Source: Neochlamydia sp. S13
GTDB lineage: Bacteria > Chlamydiota > Chlamydiia > Chlamydiales > Parachlamydiaceae
Length of the DNA: 64,000 bases
Direction: 5' to 3'
NCBI RefSeq assembly: GCF_000648235.2
Contig: NZ_AP017977.1
Coordinates: forward strand, 2,294,001-2,358,000
Part shown: positions 55,459 to 64,000 of the stretch, piece after piece
How positions within the stretch are numbered: position 1 is the first letter of the stretch
Layout of the letters: each line of letters opens with the position of its first letter
Notes under the pieces: model-generated
Told to the model about the DNA's origin: nothing
Databases searched by the model: none
Seen by the model: only the letters and a program-made list of their open reading frames with translations
Made by a program: the position numbers and the translations under genes

Positions 55459-56291
55459 CAAGGCTTGAAAAGCGCTCTTTAGTTGACCGTCAATCAAAAG
55501 AGATTTCAGTAGAAAGACAATGCGTACTTCTTGGGATAGAACGATCTACCTATTATTATCATCCAAGAGAAGAAAGTGAGTTCAACCTTAAAATAATGCG
55601 CTTGATAGATGAAGAATATACCAGGCATCCTTTTTATGGATCTAGAAAGATGACTATTTGTTTGCATAATCAGGGTTTAAAAGTAGGTAGAAGGCGGATT
55701 AGTGGGCTTATGAGATTAATGGGTATTGAAGCCATCTATCAAAAACCGAACTTAAGTAAACCTAATGCTGAGCATCATATATACCCCTATTTATTGAGAG
55801 GCTTGCAGATAAATAAGTGTAATCAAGTATGGAGTACGGACATAACGTACATACCAATGAAGAAGGGATTTTTATATTTAACAGCGGTGATGGATTGGTA
55901 CAGTAGATATGTTCTTTCTTGGCGCCTTTCAAATACGCTAGATGTTGATTTTTGTATTGAAGCTGTAAAAGAAGCATTTTTAAAAGGTATTCCAGAGATT
56001 TTTAATACAGATCAAGGATCACAATTTACAAGCAACAGGTTTGTAGATTTTGTTAGAGGAAAAAATATTGCTTTTAGCATGGATGGAAAAGGAAGAGCAA
56101 CAGATAATATATTTGTAGAGCGTTTGTGGAGGTCAGTCAAGTATGAAGATGTATATCTGAGAGATTATCAAGACGGACTTGAGGTTTATCAAGGACTTAC
56201 CAGATATTTTGAGTTTTACAATAAAAACCGTCCCCATCAGTCTTTAAAATACAAGACCCCAGCGGAGGCATATGGAATAATAATTAATTAG
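55449..56291 (+). CDS. IS3 OrfB (DDE transposase), reached by -1 frameshift
   Basis: The frame joins OrfA by slipping back one base on the A9 run at 55441-55449 (last OrfA codons read CTT AAA AAA AAA). It then reads LTRLEKRSLVDRQSKEISV, the HTH_21 region MRLIDEEYTRHPFYGSRKM, and the integrase core: WSTDITYIPMKKGFLYL (first D), IFNTDQGSQFTS (second D) and FVERLWRSVKYEDVYL (E). No stop or frame damage lies in between, so the element may be active. An internal ATG at 55596 would give only the shorter OrfB. Confidence 0.9.
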   Translation, partial: TILTRLEKRSLVDRQSKEISVERQCVLLGIERSTYYYHPREESEFNLKIMRLIDEEYTRHPFYGSRKMTICLHNQGLKVGRRRISGLMRLMGIEAIYQKPNLSKPNAEHHIYPYLLRGLQINKCNQVWSTDITYIPMKKGFLYLTAVMDWYSRYVLSWRLSNTLDVDFCIEAVKEAFLKGIPEIFNTDQGSQFTSNRFVDFVRGKNIAFSMDGKGRATDNIFVERLWRSVKYEDVYLRDYQDGLEVYQGLTRYFEFYNKNRPHQSLKYKTPAEAYGIIIN

Positions 56292-56704
56292 GTGAAAATG
56301 AAAAAAGTAAGATAAGATAATAGGCGTAAAACCAACATGGTCATTGAAACTCCAAGCTACGTAAAATTCGAATTAAATTTTGGAAGAAGATGATTAATGT
56401 TGTATCGAACAAACCTTAAAAAGGTAGAGTTTCTTACTTAATTTTGCAAAAAACTGTCTAAACAACCGAAGCCACCACAAGGGGAATATGAAGAAAATAA
56501 TAAAGCTACAGGCTAGAGGATCAATAGGAATTGTTAATGGATGCCTTGGTAAGCCATGAAACCTGTATTGATGGAGACGAATCAAAAGCTTTGTTTTATT
56601 TCTCAAGGTAAAATCTGTAGGCCAAAGTAAATATTTATCGATAGGATATAGCGCGAAATAGGTAAAGTCAGAGGCTGCATTATACATTCTCTTAACTTAA
56701 CATT

Positions 56705-56840
56705 TATATGCTTTAAAAAACTATAGACGCTTGAAAAATTAAGACGGTATATCCAACCCTCTGAAAGCTGTTCCATCAGCTAAGGAGCTTTCACTTATAA
56801 AACATGCGACTGCAGAAGGTGCTTCTTAAGAACGTATTAT
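56705..56840 (+). repeat. MITE-like repeat, copy G (diverged)
   Basis: It starts tatatgctttaaaaaactat and ends tcttaagaacgta, with the inner block accctctgaaagctgttcca as in copy B (acccctctgaaagatgtctc). It is about 20 bp longer than the others. Confidence 0.55.
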
Positions 56841-56882
56841 TAAAAATTGAAGGGAAGATTTTATTTAAAAAAGGTGGAATGC

Positions 56883-56916
56883 AAAAAGGACTTTTGCCTA
56901 CTTTGGCAAAAGTCCT
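56883..56916 (-). terminator. Rho-independent terminator of recA
   Basis: A perfect 12-bp stem (aggacttttgcc / ggcaaaagtcct) is followed, in the recA direction, by tttttgc. It lies about 45 bp past the recA stop. A smaller stem (aagccttgcggctt) lies between. Confidence 0.88.
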
Positions 56917-56957
56917 AAATGAAAAGGGCCATAAGCCTTGCGGCTTAAAGATTACAA

Positions 56958-58028
56958 TTAAACTTCCATAAGCTCTGCTAAAGATTCTTCAGCTTCGGAG
57001 GCTTTACTTGTTTTGGCGGCAATCTTATTATTAAGATGCTCTAATACTAAAGTTTCCAGTTCTTCTAGCAACTTGGTATTATTCTTAAGCTCTTCTCTAA
57101 CGGCTTCTCTACCTTGCCCTAGACGCTGGCCTTTGTAGCTAAACCACGCACCCTTTTTATCTACAATATTGTATTCAGCTGCCATGTCAATAACTGTTCC
57201 GGTGCGAGAAATGCCCTCGTTGAACAGAATATCAAACTCAGCAGTTAAGAAGGGAGGGGCCATTTTATTTTTTGCTACTTTGACTCGTACGCGATTACCA
57301 ATCTCTACATTTTCATTTCCTTTAATTCCTGCTGTACGACGAATATCCAAGCGTACAGAAGAATAAAATTTTAAAGCTCTTCCACCTGTGGTGGTCTCAG
57401 GGTTGCCATACATGACCCCAATCTTCTCACGAATTTGGTTAATAAAAATAGCGCAAGTGTTGCTTTTAGCTAGAGCAGATGTTAGCTTCCGTAAAGCTTG
57501 GGACATCATACGTGCTTGCAAACCTACGTGAGTATCACCGATTTCCCCCTCAAGCTCTGATTTAGGCACTAAGGCTGCTACAGAGTCGATGATAATTACA
57601 TCGATAGCATTCGAACGAGCTAATGCTTCCGCAATGTTTAAAGCTTCTTCTCCGCTATCAGGTTGGGAAATTAATAGATTATCAATATTAACCCCGATCT
57701 TAGTCGCATAGCCAGGGTCTAAAGCATGCTCTGCATCAATATAAGCCGCTACACCACCATTACGTTGCGCATTAGCAACTATATGTAATGCTAAAGTAGA
57801 TTTACCTGAAGATTCAGGCCCATAAATTTCCACTACGCGTCCTCTGGGAACTCCCCCAATGCCTAACGCTACATCTAAAGAAAGGGCGCCAGTTTTAATT
57901 ACACTAATTTCTCGCTCGGAAGAGTGTTTGCCGAGCGACATAATGGCACCATCGCCAAATTGCTTTTTAATTTGGCTAACTGCCAAATCGAGTGCTTTTT
58001 TACGTTCTGCATCGTTAGCTTGAGCCAT
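56958..58028 (-). CDS. recA: Recombinase RecA
   Basis: About 356 residues from the ATG at 58028 ([14 protein letters not shown]), which has GGAG six bases upstream; an ATG 12 bases earlier is less likely. Walker A is [13 protein letters not shown], followed by [19 protein letters not shown], Walker [21 protein letters not shown]1 region [19 protein letters not shown], and the L2 region [21 protein letters not shown]. The acidic C-terminal tail ([13 protein letters not shown]) is present. RecA coats the single strand made by RecBCD, encoded at 2-13 kb, for strand exchange. No clear LexA-type operator was seen upstream. Confidence 0.97.
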   Translation of the reverse strand: MAQANDAERKKALDLAVSQIKKQFGDGAIMSLGKHSSEREISVIKTGALSLDVALGIGGVPRGRVVEIYGPESSGKSTLALHIVANAQRNGGVAAYIDAEHALDPGYATKIGVNIDNLLISQPDSGEEALNIAEALARSNAIDVIIIDSVAALVPKSELEGEIGDTHVGLQARMMSQALRKLTSALAKSNTCAIFINQIREKIGVMYGNPETTTGGRALKFYSSVRLDIRRTAGIKGNENVEIGNRVRVKVAKNKMAPPFLTAEFDILFNEGISRTGTVIDMAAEYNIVDKKGAWFSYKGQRLGQGREAVREELKNNTKLLEELETLVLEHLNNKIAAKTSKASEAEESLAELMEV

Positions 58029-58103
58029 AATAATCTCCAATTTTAATAAAAATCCAAAGAAAGAATAATAAATTTATACGAATAGATAAAGAGAAAAAGC
58101 ATG

Positions 58104-58146
58104 AATGCTTGGTATGAAAAAATTGATTTGCCCAAGCATTTTTTTT
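58104..58146. terminator. Hairpin between the MORN-type gene and recA
   Basis: The stem aatgcttgg / ccaagcatt is followed on the plus strand by eight Ts; on the minus strand the stem is followed by catgctttttctc. It separates the upstream operon from recA, where it would act as a terminator or attenuator. Confidence 0.55.
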
Positions 58147-58252
58147 AAGTTTTTTACTGATTAATTAAAAGCTATTTTTTTAAGAAGAGAGCGTCTTTCA
58201 ACGGTAGCTAATTTATACCTTATAAATAAGAAAAAAGCAAGGAAAAATTTAG

Positions 58253-59536
58253 CTATTCCTGAGGCTTCCCATTATAATAATGAATTTTTCGAATAAAACG
58301 GCCCTCTCCATCATAAAGAGTAGCTACTCCTTGGCCATTTAAAATTTCGCTTATCGGATTTTTATCCCCTTTTTTGTAATATTCACCTTTCATAATTAGG
58401 TCTCGGTCATATTCTTCGATAAGCATCAAACTTCCATCTTGATACCAAGCTGTAGCTAACCCATTGCGTTTATTATTGACTATTTCTCGCTGACTCTCGA
58501 TGCTACCATTTTCATACCAGGTTTTTACATACCCATTAATTTTACCTTGATACCAATTGATTAACAATTTGGGACGCGCCTCTTTTAAGCCTTTTAAAAG
58601 GAAATACTCATATTCTTCCCCATTTTTTAAGCCATTTTCTATATGATAAAGGCGCTGAAGGCGATTGCTTTCATCAAAAATTTTTACTTTACCTTGTAAA
58701 ACTCCTCCTTGAAATTGCTGTAATTCTTGCACATTTTTTTTATTAAAGATGGCTCGATATCCTTCGCCCTCGATAATTTCAGCTATAAGACTACCTTCTC
58801 TATCAAAATATTGGCCAGTAACCAATAGTCCTTGGTCAAAATGTTCCTGAGCTGCAATTTTTTTTGGCGGCCAGTAGCGTATAGCTTCACCATGGCGAGC
58901 TCCGTTGCAAAAAATGATCGTTTGTAAAAGTTGGCCATTATCAAGATAGTATTCTGCTATGCCATTCGCTTGATTCTTGTGAAAAGGAATACGTTTCCAT
59001 ATCCTTCCATTTGGATGATAGTAAATAGAATCTCCTTCTAACAAGCCCTTTTCATAAGTTATTTCTGTCTGAATGTTACCATTTTCATCCCACGCGCGTG
59101 CGCATCCTTCAAATTGCCAGCTTTTTTCAGCGCTAGATGTTAAGTCTGCAATCCCTCCAATAAGAGTAACTTCAAGCTTTAAAGTGCCATCTTTATACCA
59201 CTCTCGGTAAAACCCATAAGCACGATTGTTGACAGCTTCTAAATATTGCCGAGGCTGTCCATTTTCATAGTAGGTAGTAATATAGGCTGGAGAGCTTCCT
59301 TGGCTATCTTTTTGATAGACTCTTAAAACTTTTTGATAAGGTTGAGCTCCTAGAAAATTTACATTTTCGTATTGATTCAAGCGCTCTTTATTGGTAATAG
59401 TCTCATTAAGCCCATTGCGATCAATTAAGTTGATGCTAATTAAAGCTGGCTGTTCATCCCTGAGGCTGGTAGGTATACATCCATGAGCTATACAGACAAG
59501 AAAGATAAGAAGTGGTAGGAATTTAAGTTGTTTCAT
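58253..59536 (-). CDS. Putative lipoprotein with MORN-variant (YwqK-type) repeats
   Basis: The 427-residue protein starts with a lipoprotein-like signal (MKQLKFLPLLIFLVCIAHGC, Cys at 20). The body is a chain of about ten repeats of the form YxxGxhxxxxxYxxGxh: YENGQPRQYLEAVNNRAYGF, YREWYKDGTLKLEVTLIGG, YYHPNGRIWKRIPFHKNQAN, YYLDNGQLLQTIIFCNGARH, TWYENGSIESQREIVNNKRN, AWYQDGSLMLIEEYDRDLIM. Such repeats form an elongated beta structure. It would sit on the periplasmic side of a membrane. It is the last gene of a three-gene operon with GspL/GspM-like genes (gaps of 5 and 20 bp), so it may belong to the same envelope machine. I recall the same order in Chlamydia (CT646-CT648). Confidence 0.8.
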   Translation of the reverse strand: MKQLKFLPLLIFLVCIAHGCIPTSLRDEQPALISINLIDRNGLNETITNKERLNQYENVNFLGAQPYQKVLRVYQKDSQGSSPAYITTYYENGQPRQYLEAVNNRAYGFYREWYKDGTLKLEVTLIGGIADLTSSAEKSWQFEGCARAWDENGNIQTEITYEKGLLEGDSIYYHPNGRIWKRIPFHKNQANGIAEYYLDNGQLLQTIIFCNGARHGEAIRYWPPKKIAAQEHFDQGLLVTGQYFDREGSLIAEIIEGEGYRAIFNKKNVQELQQFQGGVLQGKVKIFDESNRLQRLYHIENGLKNGEEYEYFLLKGLKEARPKLLINWYQGKINGYVKTWYENGSIESQREIVNNKRNGLATAWYQDGSLMLIEEYDRDLIMKGEYYKKGDKNPISEILNGQGVATLYDGEGRFIRKIHYYNGKPQE

Positions 59537-59541
59537 AAAGT

Positions 59542-60162
59542 CTAAAGAAATTCTCTTTTTAATAGTTTTAAATCTAGGCTGAAAGCTTCATTATTTTCGG
59601 AAATATTTTTTCTATTAATTTTGAAATCTAAAATAAGAAGTTGAGGGGGATGAGAAGGAGGAGCGTAGGGTCCAATAGGGATAGCTTCAATGCGAGATAA
59701 AATTTTTTGGATATCTTCCACATCCACTTCCACAGGATGGACAAGTGTTTCGGTAGTTTCTTGAAAAAGAGGATAGGACTGTACGATCCCTTCAGTAAAG
59801 GCTAAGCTATTATTATTAGTTAAATATTCTAATCTTTTTTTTAAGGCATCATCGAAAGCAAAATTTTTGTTGTTTTCAAGTTTTTGGAGACTTTCAATTT
59901 CCGCTTCAAGGAAAACCAAGCTTTCCAAATATTTATCAATATAATGATGATCAGCTTCACGAAAGTGCTGGATAACAGCCATATTGGTGGCTTGCTTCTT
60001 TTCACGCATGATAGCTGTGTCATGGGTGCAATGAATAGTCTCTTTCAGGTGATTCAACTTTTCTAATTGTGAATAAAAATGCAGAGCCACAAAAATTAAG
60101 GGCAGCAATCCGATGAACAAACCATAAAAGAGAAGTCGCTTACGAGGAATATTTTCTAACAT
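59542..60162 (-). CDS. GspM/PilO-like membrane-anchored protein
   Basis: The 206-residue protein has one N-terminal membrane helix (LLFYGLFIGLLPLIFVALHF), then a helical coil (READHHYIDKYLESLVFLEAEIESLQ) and a short periplasmic part that ends in paired strands (QLLILDFKINRKN, FSLDLKLLKREFL). This layout (TM, coil, small ferredoxin-like domain) is that of GspM or PilO. It follows the GspL-like gene by 20 bp, as gspM follows gspL in type II secretion operons. Sequence identity to those families is not evident; the call rests on architecture and position. Confidence 0.6.
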   Translation of the reverse strand: MLENIPRKRLLFYGLFIGLLPLIFVALHFYSQLEKLNHLKETIHCTHDTAIMREKKQATNMAVIQHFREADHHYIDKYLESLVFLEAEIESLQKLENNKNFAFDDALKKRLEYLTNNNSLAFTEGIVQSYPLFQETTETLVHPVEVDVEDIQKILSRIEAIPIGPYAPPSHPPQLLILDFKINRKNISENNEAFSLDLKLLKREFL

Positions 60163-60182
60163 TTTAATTATTTTTGTTATCC

Positions 60183-61871
60183 TTATGAAGAAGAGGAATA
60201 AAGAGTTTTATCTTTTAAGTAAAACGATGTTCTATAGCGACCATGGCTGCTATTCCATTTTACTTCTCCTTTAGGATCTACGAAGGAATTGGGCTCAATC
60301 AATACATCATGGAATTCGCGTGCTTGCTTGGGTATCGAACTTGTAAACTCAATTTCAACTTTTACCTGATATTTTTCCTGCTTCTTATGTTGTTCTGGTC
60401 TTTTAACTAAAGCGTAATGAAAGCTCTCTATTTGAATCGGTGGTAAAGGAAGTTTTTCCCCTTTACATTTTCCTATAAGGACATCTTGTGTGCTTAACCA
60501 GGCTAAAACATCGCTTACTTTAGGAACGATCGGTAAAAGGGGAAAAATATCAGGGTTACTCTGTAAGTTTTTTTCAAGGTAATGGACTCGTTCTAAAAGA
60601 TCTTTTTCAGAGAGCTCTAGAATGTCTTTAGCTTGGCTATCAGAAGCATTAAATAAAGAGTTATTTCCTTCGTAAGAGCTCTCAAAATTAGCGTAGGGCT
60701 TATTCATAACCTGTAAGAGTTCAATATAATCTTGCCTAACCTTATCGAGATGATAAGCAAGATAAGATTGAGTAAATATATATAAAGCTAAAGCTAAAGC
60801 GATACATAAGCCTGCATAGGCATATAAAGATTTAGTCAATCTTTTCCAAGGATGAGGATAGGAAAATTCCTGTTTACGAAAATTAATTTTGTCTTTTAGA
60901 AGAGGAAGACCCGCTAAAGCTATGCCTAAGGGCGCTGCAAATTCTTGCATTTTATCCACAGTTAATTGAGGGAAAATCTCGGGTTGGGGAAAAATTTGTT
61001 GCATTCTTAAATCTGAAGCTAAAGAGGCTCTTAAGTTGGGAATTAAAGAAGTGGAACCGGTAATTAATAATTCTTTAACTTCCTGTCCCCTGGCTTGTTT
61101 GGAGAGAGAAAAAACTACACGTTTAATTTCTAGACGCAAACTTTCCCAAGCTTGGTAAGCAGGAACGGCTTGATTGGCGCCCAGTAAGTTACCGTGAGGG
61201 TCAGCAAAATTAATCGAACCATCTTCTTCTTCTATCAAGGCTTCTTTAAATGTTTGTACGCCTCCTAAAATGGACTGAGCAGCTATAAGCTTGGAATCTT
61301 GTATAAGTACGGCTGTAGATTGCTGAGTACCAAGATGTATGATACAATAAGGGTTAGGCGAAGGCACGCAGGTTATAGCAAAATTGTATAAAGCAGCGGG
61401 TAAAGCGGTAATAACCTCGGGTTCTATTCGAAGCGGGGAACAGCGTTGTAGATGTTTTTGGATGTAGTCTTTACGGGCTGCTAAAACAGTTAATAAAGAC
61501 CCCTCTTCTGAATGGCCAATCTTAAGATAATCTAAGACAGCATGATCTGAAGGATAGGGTAGCAGAGGTTCGGCTTGAAAAGCTAATACTTGTTCTATAT
61601 CTTTTTCTTTTTTTAATTTTATTTCGAGGTGGCGTATAAGCACTTCGGGGGTATCTAACGCTGTGATTACTAAATCTTTCTGAAGGCTTTTTTGCAAATC
61701 AGGGTGCTCTTCATAAATGTAAAGCGGATTTACATTATCAAACTCTCCTGTTATTTCAAAAAGCTTGCTAAAAGTGGGCTTTCCTTTATTGTAGGTTAGT
61801 TGAATGCCCCTCAAAACGGTTTTTTCTAGCTCCAGGCCTAATGTGATAGAAGCCTCTGGCTTATCCAACAT
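60183..61871 (-). CDS. GspL/PilM-like actin-fold protein with membrane anchor
   Basis: The 562-residue protein begins ASITLGLELEKTVLRGIQL, the first beta hairpin of actin-like ATPases of the PilM/GspL group. Further on are ALDTPEVLIRHLEIKLKKEK, EQVLAFQAEPLLPYPSDHAV, YCIIHLGTQQSTAVLIQDSK (phosphate-2-like) and ELLITGSTSLIPNL. A membrane helix lies at about 340-362 (AYAGLCIALALALYIFTQSY), followed by a coil and a periplasmic domain. PilM plus a PilN-like half in one chain equals the layout of GspL. In type II secretion GspL links the GspE ATPase to the inner-membrane platform. It would work with GspD-G encoded elsewhere (inference). Confidence 0.68.
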   Translation of the reverse strand: MLDKPEASITLGLELEKTVLRGIQLTYNKGKPTFSKLFEITGEFDNVNPLYIYEEHPDLQKSLQKDLVITALDTPEVLIRHLEIKLKKEKDIEQVLAFQAEPLLPYPSDHAVLDYLKIGHSEEGSLLTVLAARKDYIQKHLQRCSPLRIEPEVITALPAALYNFAITCVPSPNPYCIIHLGTQQSTAVLIQDSKLIAAQSILGGVQTFKEALIEEEDGSINFADPHGNLLGANQAVPAYQAWESLRLEIKRVVFSLSKQARGQEVKELLITGSTSLIPNLRASLASDLRMQQIFPQPEIFPQLTVDKMQEFAAPLGIALAGLPLLKDKINFRKQEFSYPHPWKRLTKSLYAYAGLCIALALALYIFTQSYLAYHLDKVRQDYIELLQVMNKPYANFESSYEGNNSLFNASDSQAKDILELSEKDLLERVHYLEKNLQSNPDIFPLLPIVPKVSDVLAWLSTQDVLIGKCKGEKLPLPPIQIESFHYALVKRPEQHKKQEKYQVKVEIEFTSSIPKQAREFHDVLIEPNSFVDPKGEVKWNSSHGRYRTSFYLKDKTLYSSSS

Positions 61872-61993
61872 GCGCTTTTTCCTAAGCTTAAAATATTCCC
61901 AAATAAAGGTCCTATTATAGGTTAAAGTTCTTAGACAGAAAAGACTTTTTTTTATATATTAGAGTCCTAATAATTTACTACCCCTTATTTTTT

Positions 61994-62245
61994 ATGTGGC
62001 TTATTCCTATCGTTGATCTGCTTTTTCAAATCTATATGCTGATGCTTTTTGGCAGAATTATTTCTTCTTGGGCACCGCAACTCATGCAATATAGATTTAT
62101 GCAATTTATAGCTTTCTATACAGATCCTTATCTTAATCTTTTTCGAAAAATTATTCCTCCTTTCGGAATGGTGGATATTAGCCCCATTCTTGCTTTTTTT
62201 AGCCTAAATCTTCTTAAAGATTTAATTATTTTTTTAATTCGATGA
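61994..62245 (+). CDS. YggT-family membrane protein
   Basis: The 83-residue protein has two hydrophobic segments around a conserved loop: WLIPIVDLLFQIYMLMLFGR, IISSWAP, YTDPYLNLFRKIIPPFGMVD, ISPILAFFSLNLLKDLIIFL. The DPyL..fR..iPp.g..DiSPi pattern is that of YggT. Its exact role is unknown; it is linked to membrane and cell-division or osmotic functions. The stop overlaps the dus start by four bases (ATGA), so the two are translationally coupled. Confidence 0.9.
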   Translation: MWLIPIVDLLFQIYMLMLFGRIISSWAPQLMQYRFMQFIAFYTDPYLNLFRKIIPPFGMVDISPILAFFSLNLLKDLIIFLIR

Positions 62246-63285
62246 AAAATAGAACATCATTTCTCCAGGTGCCTTTTCAGCTAGGGGCTATTCAGCTTCC
62301 TAATAATATCTTCTATGCACCTTTGGCGGGATGCTCTGATTATCCTTTTCGTCAAATGTCAGCTAATTATCATCCGGGATTGATATATTGTGAAATGGTC
62401 AAAATGGATGCCCTGGTGCGCTTTGACCAAGGAACCTTTCATATTTTGGATTATGCTCGCCGAATGCATCCTATTGGAGGGCAAATCTGTGGAAGTAAAC
62501 CAGAAATTGCCGGCCAGGCTGCAAAAATTATTGAAGATTTAGGTTTTGATGTTGTCGACTTAAATTGTGGCTGTCCTGTCGATAAGGTGACTAAGGATGG
62601 AAGTGGATCTGGAATGATGAAAAATCCTGCCTTGATTGGAGAGGTTTTAGAAAAAATGGTGGCGGCTGTTAAGATTCCGGTGACTGTCAAGATACGAGCT
62701 GGATGGGATGAAAATCTTATCAATGCTCCTTTGATCACACAAATAGCAGAGCAAGCCGGTGCAAAAGCTATATGTATTCATGGCCGTACACGCCAACAGG
62801 GTTATCGAGGAGCGGCCAATTGGGATTGGATTAAGGCATGCAAAGAGGTTGCAAAATCGATCAAAATTATTGGCAATGGAGATCTATTTGATGCCTTGGC
62901 TGCAGAGAAAATGTTTGAGCATACCGGCTGCGACGCCATCCTTGTCTCCCGTGGAACTTTAGGCCAACCTTGGATCGTAGAAGATATCATTAGAAAGCTT
63001 CAAGGGGAAGAGCCTAGGAGTCGTACTTTAGAAGACTGCCGACAGGCCTTGCTTGAGCATTTCAATTATACGATTAATTATCAACAGACACGCCGTGCTG
63101 TGGTAGACATGCGTCGAGTAGGGTGTTGGTATCTAAAAAAATCTGCTGGAACACGAGCTTTTAGGGAACAAATAAGTAGAGCCGAATCAATAGAGCAGGT
63201 ACAAGATTTGATTTTAAACTTCCCTCTAGGGGAAATGAATGAAAATGAAATTAATGATCAATCAGAAGGTGAGATATCTTGTTAA
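62242..63285 (+). CDS. dusB: tRNA-dihydrouridine synthase (DusB type)
   Basis: The 347-residue protein has the FMN-binding TIM barrel of Dus enzymes: NIFYAPLAGCSDYPFRQM, GGQICGSKPEIAGQAAK, VVDLNCGCPVDKVTKDGSGS (catalytic Cys in NCGCP), VKIRAGWDE, CIHGRTRQQGYRGAANWDW and IGNGDLFDA. The GxGxGLMxxP-type block (GSGSGMMKNP) fits DusB. A C-terminal helical tRNA-binding domain follows (YNYTINYQQTRRAVVDMR region). It reduces uridine in the tRNA D-loop. It sits in the order YggT - dus opposite the GspL-like operon, as I recall from Chlamydia (CT644/CT645). Confidence 0.94.
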   Translation: MKNRTSFLQVPFQLGAIQLPNNIFYAPLAGCSDYPFRQMSANYHPGLIYCEMVKMDALVRFDQGTFHILDYARRMHPIGGQICGSKPEIAGQAAKIIEDLGFDVVDLNCGCPVDKVTKDGSGSGMMKNPALIGEVLEKMVAAVKIPVTVKIRAGWDENLINAPLITQIAEQAGAKAICIHGRTRQQGYRGAANWDWIKACKEVAKSIKIIGNGDLFDALAAEKMFEHTGCDAILVSRGTLGQPWIVEDIIRKLQGEEPRSRTLEDCRQALLEHFNYTINYQQTRRAVVDMRRVGCWYLKKSAGTRAFREQISRAESIEQVQDLILNFPLGEMNENEINDQSEGEISC

Positions 63286-63395
63286 AAAAATTGGCAATCT
63301 TATGAAGATATTATTTAAACTTAAAGACATTCAGCCCACAGAAAGGGGCGGGTTGTCAGCAGCGTCCTCTATGATAACCTCTTAAATTATAAAAA

Positions 63396-63695
63396 ATGAA
63401 CATATTGAATCCTTTCCACGAGCTATTAGAATTACATGTTTTAGTCTCGGGACACGTGCAAGGTGTCGGTTTTCGATCAACTACCCTTCATTATGCCTCT
63501 CAACTGGGACTTACAGGCACCGTGCGTAATCTTAAAGATGGAAGAGTAGAAATTATAGCACAAGGTCCTAAGGAAAAATTAGAAAAATTGCTTTCTCTCC
63601 TTCAAGCATACTTTGGAAGTAGCTATATAGCATGCTTAGAAGTTAATTATAGCCAGCCTTCTACCTCTTATTCGCAATTTCAAATTATCTCCTGA
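63396..63695 (+). CDS. acyP: Acylphosphatase
   Basis: The 99-residue protein shows the acylphosphatase signature VSGHVQGVGFRSTTLHYAS (catalytic Arg in GVGFR) and the second block GTVRNLKDGRVEIIAQG (catalytic Asn in VRN). It hydrolyses acyl phosphates in the cytoplasm. The 110 bp before it contain gaaaggggcgggttgtcagc but no convincing promoter. The first ten residues (MNILNPFHEL) are an unusual extension; a later start is not available in frame before the core. Confidence 0.93.
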   Translation: MNILNPFHELLELHVLVSGHVQGVGFRSTTLHYASQLGLTGTVRNLKDGRVEIIAQGPKEKLEKLLSLLQAYFGSSYIACLEVNYSQPSTSYSQFQIIS

Positions 63696-64000
63696 GAAGT
63701 TGCCCTGAGGCTTATTCTCTCCTTAACCTAGTCCTAAATATTGAGTTATAAATTGCAGCTTGCGAAGGTGTAGGTAACTATTCTTAATCCGTTGATAACC
63801 TCTAGTTTTTGTTTATTCATGCTAAAGTTCTCTCTATTCTCCAGCTTTGAGGAAAAACATTAGATTCCTTCTGTTAAGAAATACACACGGCATTCCAGCT
63901 TTCATAGAGAAGCCTGTCTCCTACCTAGCGTTTTTTTTCTTCAGCTTCCTTACCCTAATTTTAGCCCGTGGCTTTTATCTCTTCTTGATAGCCTTGATCT
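63696..64000. other. Gene-free right edge
   Basis: Nothing recognised in the final 305 bases. Confidence 0.4.

Larger units (their letters stand above)
55097..56474. mobile_element. Complete-looking IS3-family element
   Basis: The left end tggctccgcttttttggaca and the right end (reverse complement tggcttcggttgtttagaca) are imperfect inverted repeats that continue to aagtaagaaact on both sides. Between them lie orfA and orfB with an A9 slippage site and an intact DDE triad. The ends are TGG...CCA. No convincing target duplication was found next to them. About 180 noncoding bases lie between orfB and the right end. Confidence 0.82.

Noticed and set aside
56394-56687. 97-codon minus-strand frame across the right end of the IS3 element
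   Set aside because: It spans the IS boundary, so it is a chance frame.

Overview
The window looks like a chromosomal segment of an amoeba-associated chlamydia (Parachlamydiaceae-like: Protochlamydia, Parachlamydia or Neochlamydia). The evidence is low GC, long AT-rich intergenic spacers, and several gene sets whose order I recall from Chlamydia: thrS - ParA ATPase - pGP6-D-like protein; giant GreA beside a small divergent gene; GlmU-like left-handed beta-helix protein followed by ispA; recA close to a three-gene operon, a YggT gene and a dus gene. A tandem family of F-box plus leucine-rich-repeat proteins, the sort of eukaryotic-like effector expanded in amoeba symbionts (especially Neochlamydia), supports this. 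The genus is an inference.

Layout. 1-1.6 kb: 5' part of a lysophospholipid transporter/acyltransferase fusion. 2.3-13.2 kb: recC, a GNAT-like gene, recB and recD. 13.6-16.7 kb: CgeB-type glycosyltransferase and small hypotheticals. 16.9-20.4 kb: greA-rdgB-NYN nuclease operon. 20.6-32.3 kb: a protein with an internal duplication, tRNA-Ala, a frameshifted BtaA-like (DUF3419) gene, exported and outer-membrane proteins, a 979-residue protein with a papain-like cysteine motif, and a repeat-bearing membrane protein. 32.6-36.2 kb: thrS-parA-pGP6D. 36.2-45 kb: a plastic accessory island with IS982, IS5 and IS1634 remnants, three tandem F-box units (two intact LRR genes, one truncated), a MITE split by a decayed group II intron, and IS630/IS982/IS5 remnants packed end to end. 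45-53 kb: PP2C-like phosphatase with a possible type III chaperone gene, ung, tRNA-Pro, an RlmD-like methylase, a candidate replication origin, glmU-like, ispA and a helical hypothetical. 53-56.5 kb: decayed sequence and a complete-looking IS3 element with a programmed frameshift site. 56.9-64 kb: recA, a MORN-type lipoprotein with GspL/GspM-like genes, YggT, DusB and acylphosphatase.

Three signals deserve most attention. (1) A roughly 115-bp MITE-like repeat with terminal inverted repeats occurs at least seven times in intergenic DNA on both strands; one copy lies between F-box units, has a probable target duplication, and was itself invaded by a group II intron. (2) The 50.06-50.62 kb spacer between divergent genes holds six DnaA-box-like nonamers in 110 bp, three of them phased exactly 11 bp apart, beside very AT-rich DNA: a good oriC candidate. 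(3) The F-box/LRR array shows live evolution: two paralogues differ in length by exactly one 23-residue repeat, and a third was cut by an IS630 element just as its LRR begins.
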